A stretch of DNA of 64,000 bases from an uncultured Croceitalea sp. Lineage in GTDB: Bacteria; Bacteroidota; Bacteroidia; Flavobacteriales; Flavobacteriaceae. Position numbers and translations under genes: made by a program. A model generated the notes under the pieces. That model worked only from the letters and a program-made list of their open reading frames with translations. It was not told where the DNA came from and did not search any database. Below are positions 43,561 to 52,453 of the stretch, piece after piece. The first letter of the stretch is position 1. The number at the start of each line of letters is the position of its first letter. The stretch covers positions 62,001-126,000 of the forward strand of contig CANNDD010000004.1 in assembly GCA_947503285.1 (NCBI GenBank). Reading direction: 5' to 3'.

Positions 43561-43657
43561 TGTCACCTCGAGTACTTCGACTTCGCTCAGTATAAGCTAT
43601 AGTCGAAAGGCCCTTAAATCAGAATAGTATAGGGTCTCGACTGCGCTCGACCTGACA
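43561..43657. repeat. inverted REP-like repeat with TGTCA ends
   Basis: The left end TGTCACCTCGAG and the right end GCGCTCGACCTGACA are inverted, and the inside carries TCGACTTCGCTCAG and CTCGACTGCGCTCGACC, short palindromic TCGA-rich words. Such TCGAG/CGCTCGA units are dispersed in many flavobacterial genomes. It lies between the acetyltransferase gene and the membrane-anchored protein gene, both on the minus strand. No ORF is supported here. Confidence 0.65.
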
Positions 43658-43715
43658 ATAAAATGTAAACCATTGAAAATCAATATAAAAATTGAAATTT
43701 TATATCGAACTTACG

Positions 43716-44417
43716 TTAGTTATACCCCCGAACGTTTCCCATATCAAGCGAAATAGGGCCAAGGGAATGTGATTTTGGTAAAAAAGCCCCACTTTCACTA
43801 ACCATCCAGTCATCCCAACTAGCTTCCAATCCCCCGATTGGAATTATTTGAACCCACATTTTATAGCTGTTGGGAAATCCATTCGGATTCAATCGCCACA
43901 GATAACTATCCCCCGGAGTGCTACCTCCACTTTCATAGGTGACCAAAAGACCGTTAGTGCCATCCTCCAATGCTACCAAGCTTCTTTTCGTTCCCTTGTC
44001 AAAAACTTTGTAAGGTGCCACTAACCAAAAGGAATCATTATTAAAATAATCGCGTGCCTTTTCAATCAACTTTGTTTTTTGCGAGCCCATAATTTCAACA
44101 CCTTTTTGCTTAGCGGTGCCCTTGGAGTTATTGACTAAATCAAGATGCACGGTATAATCCTTCCAACTGACCTTAACGCTACCCAGTTTCTTATCCCAGA
44201 CATACTCGTTGGCACCACCTTGAAACGACCATTCCAAATAACGGGTATCTTCGTAGGCCTTGTAATTCAATGCGGTAAGCATTTTTCGAGCCAATTCATC
44301 TGCTTCTTGACCTTGTCTACCCTTAGGTAAGGGTTCGTTTTTTATCCAGGCAAATACGACTAGAAATACGAGCACAAGACCCAAGAATACGCCAAGGTAT
44401 TTTAAAAGCTTTTTCAT
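43716..44417 (-). CDS. conserved hypothetical envelope protein
   Basis: 233 residues. The N-terminal helix (LGVFLGLVLVFLVVFAWI, about 8-25) is a signal or anchor. The rest is a globular domain with WSFQGGANEYVWDKKLGSVK, NDSFWLVAPYKVFD and LWRLNPNGFPNSYKMWVQ, resembling a Bacteroidetes family of unknown role. The stretch PLPKGRQG (residues about 30-37) corresponds to a short DNA hairpin and looks like an insertion in the linker after the anchor. No functional assignment is possible. Confidence 0.75.
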   Translation of the reverse strand: MKKLLKYLGVFLGLVLVFLVVFAWIKNEPLPKGRQGQEADELARKMLTALNYKAYEDTRYLEWSFQGGANEYVWDKKLGSVKVSWKDYTVHLDLVNNSKGTAKQKGVEIMGSQKTKLIEKARDYFNNDSFWLVAPYKVFDKGTKRSLVALEDGTNGLLVTYESGGSTPGDSYLWRLNPNGFPNSYKMWVQIIPIGGLEASWDDWMVSESGAFLPKSHSLGPISLDMGNVRGYN

Positions 44418-44477
44418 CCAACTACGTTTTAGTGATTAATTGCAATTGACACTGTTCAACATTTCGAAATACCTGTT

Positions 44478-45395
44478 TCATCTGAAATACCTTTCTTTTA
44501 ACCTTTTTGCGAAATATTTAGCGGCTTCAGTATTCAAGCGAAACCAAAGCTCTGGCTCGAACAGTTCAAGCTCTGCCAGGACAATTTCCCCTGAATTATC
44601 CTCAAAAATATCCACTCGGGCATATAATGGTAGTTCTGGACAGGCCTTTATAACCTCTTCAGCAAAGGAAATCCCCCTTTGGTTTACCTTATATTCATGA
44701 ACGGCACCCCCGTAATCATCTTGAACCCTAAAATCACCTTTTTTGGCAGTTTTCAATACGGCATGGGTAAACCTGCCCTCAAAAAGCATCATGGAAACCT
44801 CACCTTTGGTTACGATATTCTTCTGAAATTCTTGGAGCATTAAGGCTTCTTTTGAAATCAAATCCTTAAAAGTTTGATTCAATTTTTCCCATTCAGAATA
44901 ATGAAATTTATAGGTGTGTCTTGCTCCGGCCGAAATACAGGGCTTCAACACAAAGGTGTCCGTATTAAAACCATGGGAATCCTTGGCCTTTTGAATCGCT
45001 TGCAACAGATTAAGGTCCTCTTTAGGTTCAATGTAAAGCGTATTGGGTATAGCAATCCCCTTCTTTTCTAAATCCCGTAAATAATGTTTGTCAATATTCC
45101 AATCAATAAGGTCTTTAGAATTTATGAAAGTGGTCTGTTTGGCGGTCTTTACAAACCAATTGGAAAATGCATCTAAATGGTCAAAATAATCCCAAGTGGT
45201 TCTGAACAAGGCAAATTTTGTTGTATTCCAGTCAAAATAAACATCGTTCCATGCCACACGATTCACCTTGAGACCGAGTTCGGTAAGAGCATCTAAGACC
45301 AATTTGTCCTCTAACATGACATTGGTATTATAGGTGTCGATTTTGGCCGGTGCGATATATTTCTGCTCCGTCAACAAAGTAATATCAAACCTCAT
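44478..45395 (-). CDS. ATP-grasp domain protein
   Basis: 305 residues. ATP-grasp ligases join a carboxyl group to an amine or thiol through acyl phosphate. Seen are TFVLKPCISAGARHTYKF (ATP-binding Lys and the flexible loop), LMLQEFQKNIVTKGEVSMM (adenine-contact region and acidic residue) and YARVDIFEDNSGEIVLAELE followed by PELWF, the two metal-binding positions. The N-terminal pre-ATP-grasp domain covers about 1-110. RimK-like peptide or glutathione-like ligases are nearest in style; substrates are not evident. It stands alone between the envelope protein gene and gamma-glutamyltransferase. Confidence 0.85.
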   Translation of the reverse strand: MRFDITLLTEQKYIAPAKIDTYNTNVMLEDKLVLDALTELGLKVNRVAWNDVYFDWNTTKFALFRTTWDYFDHLDAFSNWFVKTAKQTTFINSKDLIDWNIDKHYLRDLEKKGIAIPNTLYIEPKEDLNLLQAIQKAKDSHGFNTDTFVLKPCISAGARHTYKFHYSEWEKLNQTFKDLISKEALMLQEFQKNIVTKGEVSMMLFEGRFTHAVLKTAKKGDFRVQDDYGGAVHEYKVNQRGISFAEEVIKACPELPLYARVDIFEDNSGEIVLAELELFEPELWFRLNTEAAKYFAKRLKERYFR

Positions 45396-45500
45396 GCTCC
45401 ATTTTTGAAATGCAATTCACAAAAAAGTCCTTTTTTACGTTGGATTGGTGTATTTCAATAGATGTTGATCAATTTTGAACTTGACATTTGAACTTATATT

Positions 45501-47183
45501 TTAAAACCCAACCGCCTTGTCATCCCCACGTTTATCGGCACCACCTTCCAAACGTCCATCAGCAAGTACCTTTATGGCATCTACTTTACCAATAATTGGG
45601 GTTCTTCCTTCCAAAATTTGGTAGCCCTTGGCTTTAAGCCCGTCTTTTAATTCTGGAGAAAAACCTTCTTCTTCAAACATAATGACATCGGGCAGCCATT
45701 GATGATGAAAGCGAGGGGCGTTTACCGCCTCTTGCATACTTAAATTAAACTCATAGGCGTTTAAAATGGTCTGCGCTACTGCCGTAATGATGGTAGATCC
45801 GCCTGGTGTACCTACCACCAACCATAATTCACCATCCTTTTCGACAATCGTGGGTGTCATCGAACTTAGCATTCTTTTTTCAGCGGCTATGCTATTTGCT
45901 TCTGCACCAATTAACCCAAACATATTGGGTACCCCAGGTTTTGCACTAAAATCATCCATTTCATTATTAAAGAAGATACCCAGTTCTTCAGAATAAAGCT
46001 TGGAACCGTAACCTCCATTTAGAGTAGTGGTGGCCGAAATGGCATTACCTTCGGCATCAACTATGGAGTAATGGGTGGTTTCCATGCTTTCGATTATTTC
46101 AACTTCACCATGGGAAACATCAGCGGACGATGTTGCTTCCTCAAATGAAAAGTTTTCCATGCGCTGGGTCAAATAGTCTTTTGAAAGAAGGATATCAAGC
46201 GGAATATCCACAAAATCCGGATCGCCTAGAAAGTAGTTTCTATCCGCATAGGCCCTCCTGGCCGATTCGGTGAACAATTGAATTGTCTTTTCTGAATTAT
46301 GGCCGTAAGATGCCAAATCGTGGGGTTCCATCATCTTAAACATCTGATTCATGGTTACACCACCGCTACTTGGCGGACTCATAGAGATGATCTTTAAATC
46401 CTTATAGGTGAATATCACTGGATAACGCCATACGGCTTCATACTTACCCAAATCTTCCTTCGTAATGAATCCCCCATTTTCTTGGATAAAAGAAGCTATT
46501 TTTTCTGCAACGCTTCCTTTGTAAAAACCATCACGCCCTTCATTCATAATCTTGGTCAAGGTATTTGCCAGTTCTGGATATTTTATAGTATCGCCTTCGG
46601 CATATCCTTGGGCGAATTTGGTACTATCACCATTTACCGCAACGAAGCGTTCTTTATAACTATCCAATCTTTTCGCCTGTTTTTCGGTAACGACCACCCC
46701 CTTTTTGGCCAGGGCAATTACCGGTTCTAAAATTTCGACCAGTGATAAAGAACCATACTTTTTATGGACCTCAATGACACCTGCTACCGTGCCTGGTACA
46801 CCAACTGCGGTGGCACCAACCGTGCTCATGTTGGGTATTACATTGCCCAATGAATCTAAATACATATCGGCATGGGCCGTCAAAGGTGCTTTTTCGCGAT
46901 AATCCAATCCGCCTACGTCGCCATTTGCATTGCGATAGACCATAAAACCACCACCGCCTAAGTTACCGGCAAATGGATAGGCAACTGCCAGTGCCATCTC
47001 CGTAGCAACCATGGCATCAAAAGCGTTTCCTCCCTTCTGCATGATTTCAATCCCAATTCTTGAAGCTTCCTCGCGAGCGGAGACGACCATAGCCTTTTCA
47101 GCTATTTCACCGGTAGGTATTACCGGAGCCTTTCTACAATTGATTAATGGGATGACAATGAAAAGTAGTATTAGTTTTCGCAT
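45501..47183 (-). CDS. ggt: gamma-glutamyltransferase
   Basis: 560 residues. Exported N-terminal nucleophile hydrolase that cleaves gamma-glutamyl bonds of glutathione and related compounds. A signal sequence ends near LINCRKAP, perhaps a lipoprotein. Family motifs are GGNAFDAMVATEMALAV, NLGGGGFMVYR, the autoprocessing and nucleophile Thr in ETTHYSIVD, and TPGGSTIITAVAQ. Cleavage before Thr would give large and small subunits. Its start overlaps the end of the ACP phosphodiesterase gene by 13 bases, so the two are likely co-transcribed. The neighbouring ATP-grasp gene might be functionally related, but this is speculation. Confidence 0.92.
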   Translation of the reverse strand: MRKLILLFIVIPLINCRKAPVIPTGEIAEKAMVVSAREEASRIGIEIMQKGGNAFDAMVATEMALAVAYPFAGNLGGGGFMVYRNANGDVGGLDYREKAPLTAHADMYLDSLGNVIPNMSTVGATAVGVPGTVAGVIEVHKKYGSLSLVEILEPVIALAKKGVVVTEKQAKRLDSYKERFVAVNGDSTKFAQGYAEGDTIKYPELANTLTKIMNEGRDGFYKGSVAEKIASFIQENGGFITKEDLGKYEAVWRYPVIFTYKDLKIISMSPPSSGGVTMNQMFKMMEPHDLASYGHNSEKTIQLFTESARRAYADRNYFLGDPDFVDIPLDILLSKDYLTQRMENFSFEEATSSADVSHGEVEIIESMETTHYSIVDAEGNAISATTTLNGGYGSKLYSEELGIFFNNEMDDFSAKPGVPNMFGLIGAEANSIAAEKRMLSSMTPTIVEKDGELWLVVGTPGGSTIITAVAQTILNAYEFNLSMQEAVNAPRFHHQWLPDVIMFEEEGFSPELKDGLKAKGYQILEGRTPIIGKVDAIKVLADGRLEGGADKRGDDKAVGF

Positions 47184-47764
47184 AGTGAGTTAAATTTATG
47201 TCGTGAAAAGGTAATCAATTCTTCAAAAAAAGCGGTAAACTCCTTTTCAAAATCTGAATAGTGTGCTTCTAAATCTTGTATGGCCAAATTCATTTTCGAT
47301 TTATTCTTCGTTCTTCGGTTCATGCCTACCAATACTTGGGATATCCCCTTTAAATTCGAATAATTGTATAACCAATCATCGGCAAGCATAAAAGGCATCA
47401 TATTTTGGGTTTTTGAAGGCAATAGTTCATAATTCCTTTCCAATAAGTGGTAAAACACTTGAACATATTCCTTTAGGGGTACGTTCGAATATTCCTTCCA
47501 ATTTTTTGCTAAAAAATGATCATAAAAAATATCCACGATAACACGACTGTAATGGCCATAGTTCTTGTGAAGACGTTTGCTGCTTTTTTTAGGTATAGGA
47601 TGGGTATCCGTGTAAGTATCTATTTCACGATGTAGTAAAATACCTTTTTGAATGGTAAGCGGTAAGTGTTTGTATTTATTGCCACGAATATGATCTGCAA
47701 AAAAATTGCCCAAGGTAATTTCAGGATGATCAAATGATAGATATATGTGTGCCAAGAAATTCAC
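47171..47764 (-). CDS. acyl carrier protein phosphodiesterase
   Basis: 197 residues. AcpH-type hydrolase that removes the 4'-phosphopantetheine arm from acyl carrier protein, of HD-domain ancestry. MNFLAHIYLSFDHPEITLGNF, then GILLHREIDTYTDTHP and FYDHFLAKNW hold the His and Asp residues expected for metal binding. The length is usual. It precedes ggt on the same strand with a 13-base overlap and diverges from glmM. Confidence 0.87.
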   Translation of the reverse strand: MNFLAHIYLSFDHPEITLGNFFADHIRGNKYKHLPLTIQKGILLHREIDTYTDTHPIPKKSSKRLHKNYGHYSRVIVDIFYDHFLAKNWKEYSNVPLKEYVQVFYHLLERNYELLPSKTQNMMPFMLADDWLYNYSNLKGISQVLVGMNRRTKNKSKMNLAIQDLEAHYSDFEKEFTAFFEELITFSRHKFNSLCEN

Positions 47765-47809
47765 TGTTGGAATTTACGAATAAGGGACACGTAATAACAG
47801 TCATCAATC

Positions 47810-47817
47810 TATATTTG
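47810..47817 (+). promoter_or_regulatory. candidate -7 box of glmM
   Basis: TATATTTG fits TAnnTTTG exactly and ends 19 bases before the glmM start codon. No TTG -33 element was found at the normal spacing, so confidence is limited. Confidence 0.4.
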
Positions 47818-47836
47818 CAAAAACTTTATAAACACC

Positions 47837-49225
47837 ATGACATTAATAAAATCCATTTCAGGAATTAGGGGAACTATCGGAGGAAGCACAGGGGATAACC
47901 TTACCCCAATCGATGCGGTTAAATTCGCCGCTGCTTATGGAACCTGGTTAAAGCAATATGCACAGAAAGAAGAGCTGAAAGTAGTTATCGGTCGAGATGC
48001 CCGATTGTCTGGTGAGATGATACAAAATTTGGTGGTGTCCACTTTGGTGGGCTTGGGTATTGATGTTATTGATTTAGGGCTATCGACAACACCAACCGTA
48101 GAAATTGCCGTGCCTATTGAGGGTGCTGATGGTGGAATCATATTGACGGCAAGTCATAATCCGAAAGAATGGAACGCCTTAAAACTGTTAAATGAGAAAG
48201 GGGAGTTTTTAGATGCCGAACAAGGGGCCCTAATTTTAGGGTTGGCAGAAAAGGAAGCTTTTGATTTCGCCGAAGTGGATGATTTAGGAAGTATCGTCAG
48301 AAACGACGCATATATTGATATACATATTGATGAGGTCTTAAAATTACCATTGGTAGATGCCAACACGATTCGAGCTAAAAAATTCAAAGTGGTCGTTGAT
48401 GGTGTTAACAGTACGGGGGGTATTGCGATACCGAAGTTATTGAAAGAGCTGGGTGCGGAAGTAATTGAACTTTATTGTGATCCTACCGGGCACTTTCCCC
48501 ACAACCCTGAACCCTTAAAAGAACATCTTGGTGACATTTGTGGCTTGGTGGTCAAAGAAGGTGCTGATTTTGGTATCGTCGTGGATCCCGATGTGGATCG
48601 TTTGGCCTTCATCAGTAATGATGGGGAAATGTTCGGAGAAGAGTATACCCTCGTAGCCTGTGCTGATTATGTGCTGGGTAAGACCAAAGGGAATACCGTT
48701 TCCAACCTTTCTTCTTCCAGGGCACTTCGCGATATCACACAGCAGCATGGAGGCACCTATGAAGCTGCTGCTGTCGGTGAAGTCAATGTAGTCGCAAAAA
48801 TGAAAGCCACTGATGCCATCATTGGTGGTGAGGGCAATGGCGGTATTATTTACCCCGAAAGCCATTATGGCCGTGATTCTTTGGTAGGTACTGCCTTGTT
48901 TTTGATGTTACTGGCCGAAAAGGGAGGTACGGTTGCCGAATTGCGGGCAAGTTACCCAAGCTATTTCATGAGTAAAAATAAGATTCAATTGACCCCTGAA
49001 TTAGATGTAGACGGAATTTTAAATGCTATAGCCGAAAAATATAAGGATGAAGATGTTTCGACCATTGATGGTGTGAAAATTGATTTTCCCCAGAACTGGG
49101 TGCATCTACGTAAATCAAATACGGAACCAATCATACGCATTTACACAGAGGCAAAGAGTCAAAAGGAAGCGGATGGACTAGCGGAACGTATTATAGGTCA
49201 AATAAAAGAAATCGCAAACTTGTAA
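47837..49225 (+). CDS. glmM: phosphoglucosamine mutase
   Basis: 462 residues. Interconverts glucosamine 6- and 1-phosphate for UDP-GlcNAc and cell-wall synthesis. The phosphoserine loop is ILTASHNPKEWNALK (Ser106), the metal loop is DPDVDRLAF, the sugar loop GEGNGG, and the phosphate-binding site LRKSNTEPIIRIYTEA at the C-terminus. This is the Bacteroidetes type, somewhat longer than E. coli GlmM; a role as a general phosphohexose mutase cannot be excluded. It ends at a strong terminator shared with the MORN gene. Confidence 0.9.
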   Translation: MTLIKSISGIRGTIGGSTGDNLTPIDAVKFAAAYGTWLKQYAQKEELKVVIGRDARLSGEMIQNLVVSTLVGLGIDVIDLGLSTTPTVEIAVPIEGADGGIILTASHNPKEWNALKLLNEKGEFLDAEQGALILGLAEKEAFDFAEVDDLGSIVRNDAYIDIHIDEVLKLPLVDANTIRAKKFKVVVDGVNSTGGIAIPKLLKELGAEVIELYCDPTGHFPHNPEPLKEHLGDICGLVVKEGADFGIVVDPDVDRLAFISNDGEMFGEEYTLVACADYVLGKTKGNTVSNLSSSRALRDITQQHGGTYEAAAVGEVNVVAKMKATDAIIGGEGNGGIIYPESHYGRDSLVGTALFLMLLAEKGGTVAELRASYPSYFMSKNKIQLTPELDVDGILNAIAEKYKDEDVSTIDGVKIDFPQNWVHLRKSNTEPIIRIYTEAKSQKEADGLAERIIGQIKEIANL

Positions 49226-49229
49226 AGCA

Positions 49230-49263
49230 ACAAAGAAAGTGTCGCATACGCCACTTTCTTTGT
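49230..49263. terminator. bidirectional terminator, 12-bp stem
   Basis: ACAAAGAAAGTG (49230-49241) pairs perfectly with CACTTTCTTTGT (49252-49263) around a ten-base loop. It separates the convergent glmM and MORN-repeat genes and can serve both. Confidence 0.85.
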
Positions 49264-49285
49264 GCATTCGGTTTATGAATAAAGA

Positions 49286-49750
49286 TTATTTTCTGGCCAC
49301 CAATTCATTTGCGGCCCAAACTCCTTTTTGGGTAACCATACCGTTAGGATCAAATACCTTTCCCTTTCCGTTTTTTTGATTTCCTTTCCATTTACCGCTC
49401 CATTTCATGCCGTCGGCATCAATTTGGGAACCTATACCGTGACGTTGATGGTTTTTAAAAGCACCTTCATAACGATGACCATTTGACCAAACATAAGTGC
49501 CTTTTCCTGAAAGTTTGGCTCCAGAAAGCCCTCCTGAGTACGAAGCGCCATCAGGCCAAGTCACGTTTCCTTTGACATACTTACCGGCCCGCAGTTCAAC
49601 ATCCAATTGTACTCCTTCCAATTCAAGTTGGTACCATCCATCAGCGAATGATTTCAGTTGGGTATTGTACGGTATCGTATTGAAATCTTGTGCGTTAAGA
49701 CTAAAACCTACGGTTAAGAAAAATACGGTTGCGTAAAAAATCTTTTTCAT
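49286..49750 (-). CDS. secreted MORN-repeat protein
   Basis: 154 residues from ATG 49750 (MKKIFYATVFFLTVGFSLNA, a signal peptide). The longer frame to 49873 would put a hydrophilic tail in front of the signal and was rejected. The second half carries consecutive MORN-like units: GAKLSGKGTYVWSNGHRYEG, KNHQRHGIGSQIDADGM and KWSGKWKGNQKNGKGKVFDP. MORN repeats usually bind lipids or act in protein contacts. It is exported, so an envelope role is likely; none is defined. Confidence 0.85.
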   Translation of the reverse strand: MKKIFYATVFFLTVGFSLNAQDFNTIPYNTQLKSFADGWYQLELEGVQLDVELRAGKYVKGNVTWPDGASYSGGLSGAKLSGKGTYVWSNGHRYEGAFKNHQRHGIGSQIDADGMKWSGKWKGNQKNGKGKVFDPNGMVTQKGVWAANELVARK

Positions 49751-49818
49751 AGCATTTTTTTTGGGTATGTCGCATCTACCGATAGAATGCTTACAAAAAA
49801 GTGTAAAAAGATTTAAAA

Positions 49819-50676
49819 TTAGTATTCGATAAAGGAAAGAATGGAGTCTTTGACCAGTTTTTCCCTTTCCCAAACAATGAAATGCCTTTCATCTTGCAAG
49901 GTGATGGTTTTTAAGGTATCCACGTTGGTGAATTCATGTTCCATATAATCAACATTCTGATAAGGAACCAGATTGTCGACCGTGCCGTGTATGATCAGAA
50001 CCCTTTCAGAAAGTTGGTGGAGTTCGGGTTGTAGTTCAAACAAGTCTTTTTTAAGTGCCCAAAGCTCATCATTAGAAGGCCTTAATGCCCCCGGAACCAA
50101 ATATTTTAATGGAAAATAAAGCAAAGGCTTTCGCCATTTTTCCGGCTTCTCCGCTTCAGGGTCGAGCGCACCTGCCAGAATAACTAGGTTTTCATAGAAT
50201 TTCGGGTTCTCCAACGCCATTTTTACAATTAATGGCCCTCCATAAGAATGCCCTATCAAGGTGATGGGTTTTCCATTATCAAGTTGGGTCAATAGTTCGT
50301 TCAAAATTTTCGCTTGTGGTTCAAGCGATAAACTTCGACGAAAATTACTTTTACCAAAGCCAGGTCTATCTGGGGCAATAAGCCTATAATCATCCATTAG
50401 AATGGAGTCTGATAGGTAAGCCTTCCAGCCATCCCAACTTCCTGGGGACCCATGTATGAAGACCAAGTTCGGAGCATCTTTTTTGCCGGTTTCGAGGTAG
50501 TGGAGTTTTCGCTTCCCAATCAAGACGGTTGAATCGATGTACGCAACACCTTTCTCTTGAAAATAACGGGCAGTCTCTTTTTTAGAGGATCTTAAAGTCA
50601 AACAAGAATGGTTGAATGAAACATAGGCAATCAAAAAAAGGAAAATGAAATATCTTTTTTTTAAAACTTTCTTCAA
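49819..50676 (-). CDS. alpha/beta hydrolase
   Basis: 285 residues. A hydrophobic N-terminus (YFIFLFLIAYVSFNHSC) suggests a signal or lipoprotein anchor. The fold is canonical: oxyanion region FIHGSPGSWDGW, nucleophile elbow GHSYGG (Ser), acid in IIHGTVDNLVPY, and catalytic His in DERHFIVW. The family covers esterases, lipases and C-C hydrolases, so the substrate cannot be told. Close downstream of the formate-THF ligase gene (72-base gap) and on the same strand. Confidence 0.88.
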   Translation of the reverse strand: MKKVLKKRYFIFLFLIAYVSFNHSCLTLRSSKKETARYFQEKGVAYIDSTVLIGKRKLHYLETGKKDAPNLVFIHGSPGSWDGWKAYLSDSILMDDYRLIAPDRPGFGKSNFRRSLSLEPQAKILNELLTQLDNGKPITLIGHSYGGPLIVKMALENPKFYENLVILAGALDPEAEKPEKWRKPLLYFPLKYLVPGALRPSNDELWALKKDLFELQPELHQLSERVLIIHGTVDNLVPYQNVDYMEHEFTNVDTLKTITLQDERHFIVWEREKLVKDSILSFIEY

Positions 50677-50747
50677 GACCTTTTGGTTGAGTTGAGATTG
50701 TGAAAAATCGGTTTTTTAGTCGAAAAACTTACTGAAAATTACAACTT

Positions 50748-52421
50748 TTAAAAGAGTCCTGTAATATTTCCTTCAGAATCAACATCGATTTTTTCTGAAG
50801 AAGGATGCGCAGGTAACCCGGGCATTCGCATGATGCTTCCTGTTATAGGGATTAAGAAGCCCGCTCCCGCCGCAATTTCGATTTCCCGAACGGTAATTAT
50901 AAAATCTTTTGGTCGCCCCAATAATTTTGGATTATCAGAGAGTGATTTTTGTGTTTTGGCGATACATATCGCCAAGTGGTCCAATCCCAGATCTTCGATT
51001 TTCTTCAAGTCCCGCAGGGCTTGAGCAGCGTAATCAACATGACGTGCACCATAAATCTTCGTAGCGATGTGTGTTATCTTCTCTTTAACCGGGGTGTCCC
51101 ATTGATACATTGGTGTGAATTGCGTGGTACATTTCTCGGCTATTGCAATTACCTTTTTAGCCAAGTCCAAAGTTCCCTTGCCTCCTTTTTCCCAACCTTC
51201 AGCGAGCGCAACTTCGACACCGAGCTTTGCTGCGACTTTTCGTAGCAATGCTATTTCTTCATCACTATCGGACACAAACTTATTGATGGCGATTATTGGT
51301 GTGACATTGAATTGTTTTATGTTTTCAATGTGTTTCTCTAAATTGGGCATCCCCTTCAAGAGTGCTTCCGTATCTTTTTCTTTTAGTCGGTCTAGGGCGG
51401 CACCCCCATGGTATTTTAAGGCTCGTATCGTAGTGGTAAGCACTACTGCTTTTGGCGATAACCCTGCACTTTGACACTTGATGTCAAAGAACTTTTCAGC
51501 ACCCAGGTCAAATCCAAATCCGGCCTCGGTCACGACATAATCTGAAAAAGTCATGCCCATTCGGGTAGCAATGACTGAATTGGTTCCCTGGGCAATATTG
51601 GCAAAAGGTCCACCATGGATAATAGCTGGGTTTCCCTCTATGGTTTGAACTAAATTAGGTTGTAGGGCCTCTTTTAATAATGCCGTCATGGCCCCTTCAG
51701 CCTTTAAGTCACGAGCATAAATGGGCTTTTTGTCAAAAGTGTATCCAATAAAAATATTGCCCAATCTTTTCTTGAGATCCATTAGGTCCTCCGCCAAACA
51801 TAAAATAGCCATAATCTCAGAGGCGGCGGTAATGTCAAAACCTGTTTCCCTGGGTATACCTGAGCCTGTACCCCCCAAACCAACAATCGTATGTCTAAGC
51901 GAACGATCGTTCATATCGATAACACGTTTCCAAGAAATCGTTCTTGGGTCAAGATTCAGTGAAGTTGTTTTGCTCTGAATATTGTTATCTATTAAAGCGG
52001 CCAAAAGGTTATGCGCTTTTTCAATAGCGGAAAAATCACCGGTAAAATGAAGATTGATATCTTCCATAGGCAATACTTGCGAATATCCACCACCGGTCGC
52101 TCCCCCTTTGATTCCGAAAACCGGACCTAATGAAGGTTCCCGTAGCACGACAGTCGTCTTTTTGCCAAGTTGATTCAACCCTTCCGTCAATCCGATGGAC
52201 ATGGTCGTTTTTCCCTCACCAGCGGGAGTAGGGGATATCGCGGATACCAAGATTAAATTTGATTCGGCGACTTTTTCCTTATTGATCAATGATAATGGTA
52301 ATTTGGCCTTATACTTTCCATAAGGCTCTAAATCATCGTATTGAACACCAAATTTCCCAGCTATTTCCGCAATAGGTCTTAACGTTACTTTTCGAGCAAT
52401 TTCAAGGTCGGTCATTTTCAA
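50748..52421 (-). CDS. fhs: formate-tetrahydrofolate ligase
   Basis: 557 residues, the normal length. Makes 10-formyl-THF from formate, ATP and THF, feeding one-carbon metabolism. Motifs are the P-loop-like SPTPAGEGKTTMSIGL, EPSLGPVFGIKGGATGGG, HFTGDFSAIEKAHNLLAAL and the NPAIIHGGPFANIAQG region. It is read alone from an upstream region that is 32 bases long before the convergent acyltransferase gene stop. Bacteroidetes commonly have it. Confidence 0.95.
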   Translation of the reverse strand: MKMTDLEIARKVTLRPIAEIAGKFGVQYDDLEPYGKYKAKLPLSLINKEKVAESNLILVSAISPTPAGEGKTTMSIGLTEGLNQLGKKTTVVLREPSLGPVFGIKGGATGGGYSQVLPMEDINLHFTGDFSAIEKAHNLLAALIDNNIQSKTTSLNLDPRTISWKRVIDMNDRSLRHTIVGLGGTGSGIPRETGFDITAASEIMAILCLAEDLMDLKKRLGNIFIGYTFDKKPIYARDLKAEGAMTALLKEALQPNLVQTIEGNPAIIHGGPFANIAQGTNSVIATRMGMTFSDYVVTEAGFGFDLGAEKFFDIKCQSAGLSPKAVVLTTTIRALKYHGGAALDRLKEKDTEALLKGMPNLEKHIENIKQFNVTPIIAINKFVSDSDEEIALLRKVAAKLGVEVALAEGWEKGGKGTLDLAKKVIAIAEKCTTQFTPMYQWDTPVKEKITHIATKIYGARHVDYAAQALRDLKKIEDLGLDHLAICIAKTQKSLSDNPKLLGRPKDFIITVREIEIAAGAGFLIPITGSIMRMPGLPAHPSSEKIDVDSEGNITGLF

Positions 52422-52453
52422 TTAAATTGGCTAAGAAGATACAAAAAACCAAT

